From contig JAKPOP010000003.1 in the NCBI GenBank assembly GCA_029547805.1, positions 434,001-498,000 on the forward strand: 64,000 nt of DNA. Reading direction: 5' to 3'. This stretch comes from Deltaproteobacteria bacterium (GTDB lineage: Bacteria; Myxococcota_A; UBA9042; DTJE01). Positions 33,550-41,602 of this stretch are shown here, one piece after another. The notes under the pieces were generated by a model that ran no database searches, was not told the DNA's origin, and saw only the letters and a list, made by a program, of their open reading frames with translations. A program made the translations under genes and the position numbers. The first letter of the stretch is position 1, and each line of letters opens with the position of its first letter.

Positions 33550-35369
33550 CCCACCGCGGGCTGCATTCCCCCGATCACCCGGTCCACCTCGTCGCCGTCG
33601 AGGGTCTCGTGTTCCAGCAGGGCCTTCGCCAGGGCCTCCAGGGCGCTCCGACGCTCCGTCAAGATCCGGATGGCCTCGTCCTGGGCCGACAGGATCAGCC
33701 GCTTGACCTCCCGGTCGACCCGCTGGGCCGTGGCCTCGCTGATCTCCCGCTGGGAGGTCAGGTCCTTCCCCAGGAAGACCATCTCGCCCACGTGGTCCAT
33801 GTAGATCGGCCCCAGGATCGACATCCCGAACTGGGAGACCATCTTGCGGGCCTGTTCCGTGGCCATCCGGATGTCCTGCCCGGCGCCGCTGCTCTCCTCT
33901 CCGAAGACCAGCATCTCGGCCGACCGTCCTCCCATCAGGATCGCCAGGCGATTGATCAGGTAGGAACGAGACGCGGTGTAGCGGTCCTCGCTGGGCAACT
34001 GCTGGGTCATTCCCAGCGAGAGGCCCCGAGGCACGATCGTGACCTTGTGGATCGGGTCCGCCCCGGGGACCGTCTTCGCGACGATCGTGTGCCCCGCCTC
34101 GTGATAGGCCGTCAGTTCTCGCTCGTGCTCGCTCATCACGATGCTCCGGCGGGCCGCCCCCATGAGGACCTTGTCCTTGGCCTCCTCCAGGTCCGCCATC
34201 GTCACCTGGTCCTGCCCCTTCCGGGCGGCCAGCAGCGCCGCCTCATTGACCAGGTTCTCCAGGTCGGCCCCCACGAAACCGGGCGTCCCCTTCGCCACCA
34301 CGTCGAGCCGCACGTCGTCGGCCAGGGGCACCTTGCGGGAGTGGACAAGCAGGATCGCCTCCCGTCCCTTCACGTCGGGGCTCGGGACCACCACCCGCCG
34401 GTCGAAGCGCCCGGGACGCAGGAGCGCCGGATCCAGCACGTCGGGACGGTTGGTGGCGGCCATGATGATGACCCCGGTGTTCGCCTCAAAGCCGTCCATC
34501 TCGACCAGCAACTGGTTCAGGGTCTGCTCCCGCTCGTCGTGGCCCCCGCCGAGCCCCGCCCCCCGCTGGCGCCCGACGGCGTCGATCTCGTCAATGAAGA
34601 TGATGCACGGCGCCCGCTTCTTGCCCTCCTCGAAGAGGTCGCGCACCCGGGAGGCCCCGACCCCGACGAACATCTCCACGAAGTCGGACCCGCTGATGGA
34701 GAGGAAGGGCACTCCCGCCTCCCCGGCCACCCCGCGGGCCAGCAGGGTCTTGCCGGTCCCGGGAGGCCCCATCAGCAACACGCCCTTGGGAATCCGCCCC
34801 CCCAGTTTCGTGAACCGCTGGGGGTCCTTCAGAAACTCGATGATCTCCTGGAGTTCCTCCTTCGCCTCGTCGATCCCGGCGATGTCCTGGAAGGTGACCT
34901 TGCGGGAACTCTCGCTGAGGACCCGGTGTCGGGACTTCCCAAAACTGAACAGTTTCCCGCCCCCGGACTGGGTCTGTCGCATGAACATCACAAAGAGGAA
35001 CACGAAGAGCAGCATCGGCAGCCATGAGGTCAGGATCGTCACCCAGAGGCCGACCTCCTGACTCTCGTAACTGACCTTGACGCCCCGGGCGATGAGGTCC
35101 TTCTGGAAGTCCTTCAGGTCCCCGACCGTGGTGAAGGCGCTTCCGTCCACGAAGGTGCCCTCCAGCCGCTCCCCCTTGACCCGGACGGCCTCGACCTGGG
35201 TCGGCGGCGGGGGCCCATCGGGAGACTCGGCGGCGGGCAGGGCCTTCGAGATGAACTCGCTGAAGTCGATCTCCTGGCTCTTCTTGCCGCCCCGGGAGTG
35301 CATCAGCACCATCACGAACAGGCCGATGAACAGCAGCCAGATCAGGAACGTCCGCATTCCCTGCTTCAC
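33546..35369 (-). CDS. ftsH: ATP-dependent zinc metalloprotease FtsH
   Basis: A 607-residue protein. Two membrane helices (~5-22 and ~105-125) flank a periplasmic domain with a Pro-rich insert. The AAA+ module has Walker A '[13 protein letters not shown]' near residue 201 and the second-region 'RPGRFDRR'. The protease site is '[10 protein letters not shown]' near 420. It is a membrane-bound hexamer that degrades membrane and cytoplasmic proteins and needs zinc. GTG 35369 has AAGGAG eight bases upstream and gives the usual N terminus ('[13 protein letters not shown]'). A good promoter lies at 35406-35434. Its stop overlaps the first gene of a metal uptake operon, which is unusual for ftsH. Confidence 0.97.
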   Translation of the reverse strand: MKQGMRTFLIWLLFIGLFVMVLMHSRGGKKSQEIDFSEFISKALPAAESPDGPPPPTQVEAVRVKGERLEGTFVDGSAFTTVGDLKDFQKDLIARGVKVSYESQEVGLWVTILTSWLPMLLFVFLFVMFMRQTQSGGGKLFSFGKSRHRVLSESSRKVTFQDIAGIDEAKEELQEIIEFLKDPQRFTKLGGRIPKGVLLMGPPGTGKTLLARGVAGEAGVPFLSISGSDFVEMFVGVGASRVRDLFEEGKKRAPCIIFIDEIDAVGRQRGAGLGGGHDEREQTLNQLLVEMDGFEANTGVIIMAATNRPDVLDPALLRPGRFDRRVVVPSPDVKGREAILLVHSRKVPLADDVRLDVVAKGTPGFVGADLENLVNEAALLAARKGQDQVTMADLEEAKDKVLMGAARRSIVMSEHERELTAYHEAGHTIVAKTVPGADPIHKVTIVPRGLSLGMTQQLPSEDRYTASRSYLINRLAILMGGRSAEMLVFGEESSGAGQDIRMATEQARKMVSQFGMSILGPIYMDHVGEMVFLGKDLTSQREISEATAQRVDREVKRLILSAQDEAIRILTERRSALEALAKALLEHETLDGDEVDRVIGGMQPAVG

Positions 35370-35405
35370 GCTCGCTCTCCTTCTCTCCCGAAAGGGCGCG
35401 ACGGC

Positions 35406-35434
35406 ATGATAATCACCGGCCCCACCCAAGGCAA
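35406..35434 (-). promoter_or_regulatory. Promoter for ftsH and probably the metal operon
   Basis: TTGCCT (35429-35434), a 17-bp spacer and TATCAT (35406-35411) on the minus strand, the best overall match in the window. The -10 is part of TGATAATCA (35407-35415), a 9-bp near-palindrome identical to the centre of the classical Fur box. Flanks do not match a full box. Confidence 0.6.
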
Positions 35435-35485
35435 CGTTCCCCGGGGAGGATGTTCCTGCCGGGCCTGGGACCCCGACCCGGGGGG

Positions 35486-36130
35486 TCAGGGCTCGGCGGC
35501 CCCCATGTCCTCGTGGAAGACGATGCGGTGCAGCGGGAACCGGCGGCGAGGCTCGAGAGGGGGATGGTCCAGGGCCGGAAGCCCCAGGGCCAGCACCACG
35601 ACCGGCACGTAGCGGTCCGGGATGTGAAAGGTCCAGCGCAGGGCCGACTCGTCCAGGGACCCGATCAGTGCCGTCCCCAGGCCCCTCTCCGTCGCCACCA
35701 GCAGCAGCGCCATCGCGGCCATGGAGGCGTCGCGGACCGCCAGCATCATCCGGTCGGCGGAGCGGTCCGGCGGCAGGACACTGGCGAGGCGCTCCCGCAA
35801 CGCCCCCAGGTCCTCCGGGGTCCTCTCGCCGGCCTGGACCTGCCTCTCGGCCTCCCGGAGGGCCTCCCGGTCGGCCTGGAGGTCGCCGCAGACCAGGATC
35901 AGGGCCGAGGCCTCCCGGACCTTTCGGGATCGGCCGGTGCACAGGTAGAGGTCCTCCTTGCGGGCCCGGTCCCGAATGATCAGGAACCGCCAGGGCTGCA
36001 GGTTGTGGTCCGACGGGGACAGGGAGGCCTCCTGCACCAGGTCCTCCAGGGTCTGACGGTCCAGCAGCAGTCCCTCGGGCTCGAAGGCCTGCACGGTGCG
36101 CCGGATCCGGAGGATTTCCCGAACGGTCAT
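35486..36130 (-). CDS. Nitroreductase-family protein
   Basis: A 214-residue protein with the flavin-binding pattern 'ILRIRRTVQAFEPEG', 'SLSPSDHNLQPWRFLIIRDRARKEDL', and 'ASMAAMALLLVATERGLGTALIGSLD'. It probably binds FMN and reduces nitro, quinone or similar compounds with NAD(P)H. A ~35-residue helical insert at ~85-115 ('ADREALREAERQVQAGERTPEDLG') widens the active-site cap. ATG 36130 has GGGGAG upstream. It is 13 bp downstream of the PhoH-like gene, so the two are likely co-transcribed. Confidence 0.88.
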   Translation of the reverse strand: MTVREILRIRRTVQAFEPEGLLLDRQTLEDLVQEASLSPSDHNLQPWRFLIIRDRARKEDLYLCTGRSRKVREASALILVCGDLQADREALREAERQVQAGERTPEDLGALRERLASVLPPDRSADRMMLAVRDASMAAMALLLVATERGLGTALIGSLDESALRWTFHIPDRYVPVVVLALGLPALDHPPLEPRRRFPLHRIVFHEDMGAAEP

Positions 36131-36143
36131 CGCCGTCTCCCCG

Positions 36144-37478
36144 TCACAGAAGGTTCGAGGCCAGTTCGGCCAGTTCCGATCGCTCGCCCTTCTGGAGGGT
36201 CACCGTCGCGGCGATCGGGGTCTGCTTGAAGCGCTCGGCGACGAAGACCAGGCCGTTGTTCACGCTGTCCACGTAGGGATTGTCGATCTGGTAGGGGTCG
36301 CCGGTGAGCACGATCTTGGTGCCGTCCCCCACCCGGGTGATGATGGTCTTCACCTCGTGGGGCGTCAGGTTCTGGGCCTCGTCCACGATCATGTACTGAT
36401 TGGGGATCGACCGGCCCCGGATGTAGGTCAGGGGTTCGACCTCCATGAGCCCCATCTCGATCAACTCCCGGTAGGACCGTCCGCCCCGCCGGTCGGGCTT
36501 CGACAGTCCCATGAGGAACTCCACGTTGTCGTGGATGGGCTGCATCCAGGGGTTCAGTTTCTCCTCGACGTCCCCCGGAAGGTAGCCGATGTCCCTCCCC
36601 AGGGGGAAGATCGGCCGGGAGACCAGCAGGCGCGTGAAGGTCCCCTCCTCGGCCACCTTCTGCAGCCCCGCGGCGATGGCCAGGAGCGTCTTGCCGGTGC
36701 CGGCCTTCCCCACCAGCGTCACCATCTTGATGTCGTCCCGGAGCAGGGCGTCCAGGGCGAAGTGCTGCTCCTTGTTCCGTGGACGGATGCCCCAGACCGG
36801 GTCCTTGAGGTCCACGATCCGCATCAGGCATCCTTCCTTGCGACGGACCCGTACCAGCACCGACTGGGAGGGATTCGCCGGATTTCGAGCCACCAGGTAC
36901 TGGTTCTCGAAGACCTGGGTCCCCTCGGGAATCGGCACGGTCTCGCCCCGGAAGAGGTGCTGGATCTCGTCCCCCGAGAGACCGATCTCCCCGGTGCCCG
37001 TGTAGAGTTCCGTGACGTCCCGCTTCTCCTTGTTGTAGTCCACCGCGTGGAGACCCATCGCCACGGCCCGGATCCGAAGGTTCACGTCCTTCGTGACGAA
37101 GACGACGGGGACCGAGGGCTCCATCTTCCGCAACTCCAGGGCGGTCCCGACGATCATGCGATCCATCAGGTGGGAAAGGCTGATGTCATGGTGGTACGGC
37201 GCCATGTCCTTCAGGTGGTCCGCCGTGGCGAAGAGCACCCGCAGCTTGCCCCCCTCGGGGAGCTCCACGCCCTCCCGGAGGTCGCCGCGCTCCCGAAAGC
37301 GGTCCAGCATCCGGCTCGCCTGCCGGGCGTTGTGCCCCAGTTCCGACAACTCCTTCTTGAAGTTGTCGATCTCCTCGATGACGTAGATGGGGATGCAGAC
37401 ATTGTTGTCGGCGAACCCCAGCAGGGAGTTCGGGTCATGGAGGATCACGTTGGTGTCGAGCACGAAGTTCTTCTTCAT
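36144..37478 (-). CDS. phoH: PIN-PhoH fusion ATPase (PhoH2 type)
   Basis: A 444-residue protein. Residues 1-~150 are a PIN nuclease domain with acidic residues in 'VLDTNVILHDPNSLLGF', 'VIEEIDNFKKE', and 'VTKDVNLRIRA'. Residues ~230-444 are a PhoH/RNA helicase-like ATPase with Walker A '[12 protein letters not shown]' and Walker B 'YMIVDEAQNLTPHEV', then 'VLTGDPYQIDNPY'. PhoH2 proteins unwind and cut RNA. ATG 37478 is preceded by GGGGGATTGG. A short upstream extension to 37511 is not needed. It lies 43 bp after a secreted three-repeat protein gene on the same strand. Confidence 0.93.
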   Translation of the reverse strand: MKKNFVLDTNVILHDPNSLLGFADNNVCIPIYVIEEIDNFKKELSELGHNARQASRMLDRFRERGDLREGVELPEGGKLRVLFATADHLKDMAPYHHDISLSHLMDRMIVGTALELRKMEPSVPVVFVTKDVNLRIRAVAMGLHAVDYNKEKRDVTELYTGTGEIGLSGDEIQHLFRGETVPIPEGTQVFENQYLVARNPANPSQSVLVRVRRKEGCLMRIVDLKDPVWGIRPRNKEQHFALDALLRDDIKMVTLVGKAGTGKTLLAIAAGLQKVAEEGTFTRLLVSRPIFPLGRDIGYLPGDVEEKLNPWMQPIHDNVEFLMGLSKPDRRGGRSYRELIEMGLMEVEPLTYIRGRSIPNQYMIVDEAQNLTPHEVKTIITRVGDGTKIVLTGDPYQIDNPYVDSVNNGLVFVAERFKQTPIAATVTLQKGERSELAELASNLL

Positions 37479-37521
37479 CCAATCCCCCGCCGCCCCGGGC
37501 CCGGGGCGCACCGAACCGCCA

Positions 37522-38400
37522 TCAACGCCCGCACCCGTAATGGATGCGGAAGGTCGCCTGGACGTCCCGCTGGCCCCGGACGAGCCGCTCCATCGTGAGG
37601 CCCGGACGCACCTCGAACTGGTGCAGGCCCGGGGCCACCCTGACCGCGGTCCTGCCGCCGGGGGCCAGGCCCACCACTGGCTGGCCGTCCACCCACAGGG
37701 TCAGATGGAGACCCCCCGCCGGTTCCGGACACTGGTCGGTGGTGTTCTCGAAGGCGACCGGAATGCCCTCGGAGGCCCGGGCCAGGTCCGGCTGGGTGCA
37801 ACCGTAGGCCCAGGTCTCCCCCTCCCGGGGCCTGGCCACCGAGAAGGTCCACTGGCGCCTTCCTCCGACGGCGACATCCACGACGATGGGCCGTTCGGCC
37901 GGAAGCGCCACCTGGCGGGACTCCCCGGGGCCCAGGGTCGCCGCGACGGTCCCCTGGATGCGGAACTCGGCCTCCTCGGGCCGCCCACAGGAGGCCGTCG
38001 TGTTGGTCAACGTCACCCGGACCGCGCCCTTGCCCGGGGCCGTTCCCTCCCCCGGCATCTCCGCCGCCGGTCCCGGTGGCCTCCGGGGGCAGCCGACCTC
38101 CAGGCGAAAGCCCTCCTCCCGGACCCAGATCAGGGTCTCTTCGACCAGGGCCCCGGCGGCGTCTGTGACCAGGATCCGGTGCACCTCCCGGGAGAGCCCC
38201 AGTCCCGCCTCGGCCCCCGACGGCACGGCGATGCGAACCGACTGGCTGCCTCCCGAGACCTGCACCACCAGGTCCCGCCCCTCGCCGCAGGACCCGCTCC
38301 GGTTCGCCACGGTCCCGTTCACCAGGGGAATCTCGGCCCGAACCGCCGGGGCCGCCAGCAGCAACATCGTCGCGATTGCGGTCGGGAGGCGCCTGTCCAC
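37522..38400 (-). CDS. Secreted protein with three Cys-bounded repeats
   Basis: A 292-residue protein with a signal peptide (residues 1-22, ending 'AVRAE'). The mature part consists of three repeats of ~85-90 residues. Each begins with an Asn/Thr-Cys motif ('NRSGSCGEG', 'NTTASCGRP', 'NTTDQCPEP') and ends in a strand closing with Gly-Cys ('LEVGC', 'WAYGC', 'IHYGC'), so each probably holds one disulfide. The repeats look like small beta sandwiches. No family is recognised. GTG 38400 lacks a clear ribosome site; the in-frame ATG at residue 12 would shorten the signal peptide too much. Confidence 0.65.
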   Translation of the reverse strand: MDRRLPTAIATMLLLAAPAVRAEIPLVNGTVANRSGSCGEGRDLVVQVSGGSQSVRIAVPSGAEAGLGLSREVHRILVTDAAGALVEETLIWVREEGFRLEVGCPRRPPGPAAEMPGEGTAPGKGAVRVTLTNTTASCGRPEEAEFRIQGTVAATLGPGESRQVALPAERPIVVDVAVGGRRQWTFSVARPREGETWAYGCTQPDLARASEGIPVAFENTTDQCPEPAGGLHLTLWVDGQPVVGLAPGGRTAVRVAPGLHQFEVRPGLTMERLVRGQRDVQATFRIHYGCGR

Positions 38401-38538
38401 GATCGGGAAGCATAGTCGGCCGACCAGGGCCGAGCAAGGGCAAACCCGGCCCCTCGTGCCCGCCGGCGCGCCGGGCGGATTCCGGGCCTGGCCGCGGTCC
38501 CCACGGCCCCCCCACAGAATGGGGCGCCTCCCTCGTTT

Positions 38539-38552
38539 GACCGGTTCCGGTC
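38539..38552. promoter_or_regulatory. Inverted repeat upstream of the permease promoter
   Basis: GACCGG-TT-CCGGTC, two 6-bp arms, centred about 30 bp upstream of the -35 at 38573. The position would suit an activator site, but short inverted repeats are common in GC-rich DNA. Confidence 0.25.
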
Positions 38553-38572
38553 AGGAACAACCCCTGGGGCCC

Positions 38573-38601
38573 TTGACCTTCCGGTGCCCTGGCAGTAGAG
38601 G
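38573..38601 (+). promoter_or_regulatory. Promoter for the AspT-type permease gene
   Basis: TTGACC (38573-38578), a 17-bp spacer, and TAGAGG (38596-38601), leaving a leader of about 26 nt before ATG 38634. The -35 matches five of six bases, the -10 only three. Confidence 0.45.
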
Positions 38602-38633
38602 CGCATCCGGGCTTCCCGGAACCGGAGAACCCC

Positions 38634-40301
38634 ATGGACTTCCTGGGATTGCACGGCGTCGCAGCGGCCATCCTGACCCTGGCCCTCGTGGTGAGCCTCG
38701 GCCTGGCCCTGGGCCATGTCCGGGTGGCCGGGGTCAGCCTGGGCGTCGGCGGCGTCCTCTTCGTCGGCCTGGCCTTCGGGCACCTGGGACTGGGCCTCCG
38801 GCCGGACCTGCTGGACTTTGTCCGGGACTTCGGACTGATCCTCTTCGTCTATGCCATCGGGATGCAGGTCGGCCACGGGTTCCTGGGAAACCTGCGGAAG
38901 GACGGACTGCGGATGAACTTCCTGGCGGCCGCGGTGGTGCTGCTGGGAACGAGCATTGCGATGTTGCTGGCCTTCCTGGGGGTGCTGGAAGTCCCGGTGG
39001 CCGTGGGACTCCTGTCGGGGGCCGTCACCAATACGCCGAGTCTTGGCGCGGCCCAGCAGGCCCTCTCGGGCCTCCCCTCGGTGCCCCGGGAGGCCTCCCA
39101 GTGGACGGGCATGGCCTACGCCGTGGCCTACCCCTTCGGCATCGTCGGGATCATCGGCACGCTGCTGGTCCTGCGGCGACTCTTCCGGGTGGACGTGAAG
39201 CGGGAGGTGGACCGGTTCCGGCGGGCCCGGAGCGGCGGCGCCGAACCCCTGGTGACCCGGAACATCGAGATCACGAATCCCAACCTGGGGGGACGGACGG
39301 TCAACGAGGCCCTGGAACTGGCCGGCGGAGGGCTCACGGCGAGCCGCCTCTTTCGGGAGGGAACCCAGGAACTGGCGGTTCACGACGCTCCCCTCAAGAC
39401 GGGGGACGTGATCCACGTCATCGGGACCGCCGATCGGGTCGATCGCTTCCGGACCATCGCGGGTCGCTACAGCGACCTGGACCTCCCGCGCCTCCCCAGC
39501 GCCATCTTCATCCGGCGGGTCGTGGTGACCCGAACCTCCATCGTGGACCGCACGCTGGAGGACCTGGCCCTCGAGGACCGCTACGGAGTCATCGTCACCC
39601 GGGTCATCCGGTCCGGCCTCGAGTTCACCCCGCCGCCGGGGCTCCGGATCCAGTTCGGGGACCGCCTCCTGCTGGTCGGGACCGAGGCCACCACCGCCCA
39701 GGCCGCCCGGGAACTGGGGGACTCGGTCCAGAGCCTCGACCGGCCCCACATCATCCCGGTCTTCTTCGGCATCGCCCTGGGAGTCCTCGTCGGCAGCATT
39801 CCCCTGTCCCTGCCGGGCGTCCCGGCCCCGGTGCGCCTGGGCCTGGCCGGCGGCCCCCTGCTGGTGGCCATCGCCCTGTCGCGCTTCGGCCGCATCGGCC
39901 CCTTCCTGTCCTACGTCCCCAATCCGGCCAAGAAGTTGCTCGCGGACCTTGGCATCGCGCTGTTCCTGGGCTGCGTCGGACTCCGGTCGGGGGAGCGGTT
40001 CTGGGAGGTGCTGAGCAGCGGCCAGGGATGGGCCTGGATGGGATGGGGGGCCCTGATCACCCTGGTTCCCATCGTGGTGGTGGGGGTGGCGTCCCGGGCC
40101 CTGTGGGGCCTGGACTTCGTGTCCCTCTGCGGGCTCCTCTCCGGGAGCATGACCGATCCCCCCGCGCTGGCCTACGCGACGGACCTCGTGGGGGACGACA
40201 GCGCCTCGATGGCCTACGCGACGGTCTATCCGATGACGATGCTGCTCCGGGTCCTGCTGGCCCAGGTCATGGTGCTGGTCTTCCTGGGGGGCCACGGCTA
40301 G
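38634..40301 (+). CDS. AspT/YidE-type duplicated permease with two RCK_C domains
   Basis: A 555-residue protein. Two membrane halves of five to six helices flank a cytoplasmic region holding two TrkA-C-like (RCK_C) domains (~205-285 and ~295-375). The duplicated family motif is plain: 'GAVTNTPSLGAAQQAL' in the first half and 'GSMTDPPALAYATDLV' in the second. Relatives include the aspartate:alanine exchanger AspT and Escherichia coli YidE/YbjL; the substrate is unknown. Its TAG stop overlaps the TAG stop of the converging nitrogenase-like gene inside a 16-bp palindrome. Confidence 0.9.
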   Translation: MDFLGLHGVAAAILTLALVVSLGLALGHVRVAGVSLGVGGVLFVGLAFGHLGLGLRPDLLDFVRDFGLILFVYAIGMQVGHGFLGNLRKDGLRMNFLAAAVVLLGTSIAMLLAFLGVLEVPVAVGLLSGAVTNTPSLGAAQQALSGLPSVPREASQWTGMAYAVAYPFGIVGIIGTLLVLRRLFRVDVKREVDRFRRARSGGAEPLVTRNIEITNPNLGGRTVNEALELAGGGLTASRLFREGTQELAVHDAPLKTGDVIHVIGTADRVDRFRTIAGRYSDLDLPRLPSAIFIRRVVVTRTSIVDRTLEDLALEDRYGVIVTRVIRSGLEFTPPPGLRIQFGDRLLLVGTEATTAQAARELGDSVQSLDRPHIIPVFFGIALGVLVGSIPLSLPGVPAPVRLGLAGGPLLVAIALSRFGRIGPFLSYVPNPAKKLLADLGIALFLGCVGLRSGERFWEVLSSGQGWAWMGWGALITLVPIVVVGVASRALWGLDFVSLCGLLSGSMTDPPALAYATDLVGDDSASMAYATVYPMTMLLRVLLAQVMVLVFLGGHG

Positions 40302-40307
40302 CCGTGG
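40292..40307. terminator. 16-bp perfect palindrome shared by two stop codons
   Basis: CCACGGCTAGCCGTGG is self-complementary. The central CTAG supplies the TAG stop of both converging genes (40299-40301 on +, 40298-40300 on -), so the genes overlap tail to tail by four bases. As RNA it folds to a GC-rich stem on either strand and may end both transcripts. A terminator role is inferred. Confidence 0.5.
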
Positions 40308-41602
40308 AGGGAACAGGCGTCCACGAACCGCTGGACCAGCGCCACCGCGCCGTTGAATCCCAGGAAGGGCACCGGGTAGATCCAGTGCTGCCGGGTCGAG
40401 GGATACCCCAGTTCCACCACCGGAATCTTGTGCCGCAGAGGACCGGCCCAGGGGGAGGTGCCCACGACCAGATGCACCGGTCCTCCCCGGGACATCTCCC
40501 GCTCCAGGGCCCGGATGCCCCCGTCCCGGGAGGGAGCGACCAGCAACTCGGGCCGAAGCGTCCCCGGGGCCTCCAGTCGATCCAGGACCGCCTGGAAGGC
40601 CTCCGGGTCCGCGTCCTCCCCGTCCGTGAGGCCCACCAGGGGGACCTGGATGCCCAGTTCGGCCAGCCAGACGGCCACCGCGGCCGCCAGCCGGGTCGGC
40701 AGGAAGACCCCGGCCCGCCGGTCCGCGAGTCGGCGGGCCCCCTGGGCGGCCAGCGGGGCGGCCCGCTGGAGTTCCCTCTCGATGCAGGCCTCCACCCGCT
40801 CGGGAGGCACCCCGGCGGCCTGGCCCGCCTCCCGCAGGAAGGCCATCGTCCCGGCGAAGCCCAGGGGCAGGGAGACGTCGGCCACCTTCCGGCCCCCGGC
40901 TCTGCGATCCAGCGCGGCCCGGGCAAACCGCCCCTCCGGGAGCACGAGCCAGGTCCCGGCCCGGGCGATGCCCTGGAGGACGCCCATCCCCTCCCCCGAC
41001 AGCCACGTGGCGCCCATCCGGAGGCCGATGGCCCGCAGGAGGCGCCGCAGTTCGGCGAAGTTCGCCGGGTGCTCCATCTCGTAGCGGTCGAAGACATAGC
41101 CCACCAGGGCGGCCTCCTCGGGGTCGCCGTTCCCGTCGATGGGAAGGGTCTCGGCCAGGGCCGCCAGGACCCGTCCGTAGCCCCGGGCCACGCTCCCGAT
41201 GGTGCCCGGTGCCCGGACGAGAAGCACGTGGCACGGCAGGCGATTCCTCAGTTCCCGGACCGCCTGCTCCACGTCGAAGGCCGAGAGGTCCACCGCCGCG
41301 TTGGTGCTCACGACGAAGACCTCTGGGCGCCGCCGCTCGTACCAGGTGGTGGCGAACTGCAGCAGGCGTTCCCCGGACCCCTGGATCAGCCGGATGTCGT
41401 CCACGCCGGTCCAGAGGCGCTGGTTGTGGGATTCCTGGAACCAGTCGTGGGAGACCAGTTGCAACTGGGTCTTGAACTTGCATCCCACGGTGGTGTGCAG
41501 CAGCATGACCGCCCCGGGAATGGCGTGCACCGCCAGGAAGACCCCGAAGAGGTCCCCCGAGTCCACGTCTCTCAACTCGAAGGGTTCGATGGGGTCCCTC
41601 AC
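40298..41602 (-). CDS. Nitrogenase component 1-type protein, one-Cys subunit
   Basis: A 434-residue protein of the nitrogenase/DPOR component 1 superfamily. The first-domain pattern 'HAIPGAVMLLHTTVGCKFKT' matches the family's 'vHGp.GC', with Cys at residue 41. The positions equivalent to the other two cluster ligands are Ser15 and Asn101, at spacings (26 and 60) identical to those of the three Cys in its partner. 'DIRLIQGSGERLLQFATTWYERRRPEVFVVSTNAAVDL' follows the conserved second-strand layout. Later Rossmann-like repeats are visible ('PLVGLTDGEDADPEAFQAVL', 'PVVELGYPSTRQHW'). GTG 41602 overlaps the partner's stop (GTGA). The pair probably forms a heterodimer or heterotetramer; the substrate is unknown. 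Confidence 0.78.
   Translation of the reverse strand: MRDPIEPFELRDVDSGDLFGVFLAVHAIPGAVMLLHTTVGCKFKTQLQLVSHDWFQESHNQRLWTGVDDIRLIQGSGERLLQFATTWYERRRPEVFVVSTNAAVDLSAFDVEQAVRELRNRLPCHVLLVRAPGTIGSVARGYGRVLAALAETLPIDGNGDPEEAALVGYVFDRYEMEHPANFAELRRLLRAIGLRMGATWLSGEGMGVLQGIARAGTWLVLPEGRFARAALDRRAGGRKVADVSLPLGFAGTMAFLREAGQAAGVPPERVEACIERELQRAAPLAAQGARRLADRRAGVFLPTRLAAAVAVWLAELGIQVPLVGLTDGEDADPEAFQAVLDRLEAPGTLRPELLVAPSRDGGIRALEREMSRGGPVHLVVGTSPWAGPLRHKIPVVELGYPSTRQHWIYPVPFLGFNGAVALVQRFVDACSLHG

Noticed and set aside
38539-38552. GACCGGTTCCGGTC as a firm operator
   Set aside because: Arms of 6 bp made of G and C are expected by chance in this composition; kept only as a weak feature.
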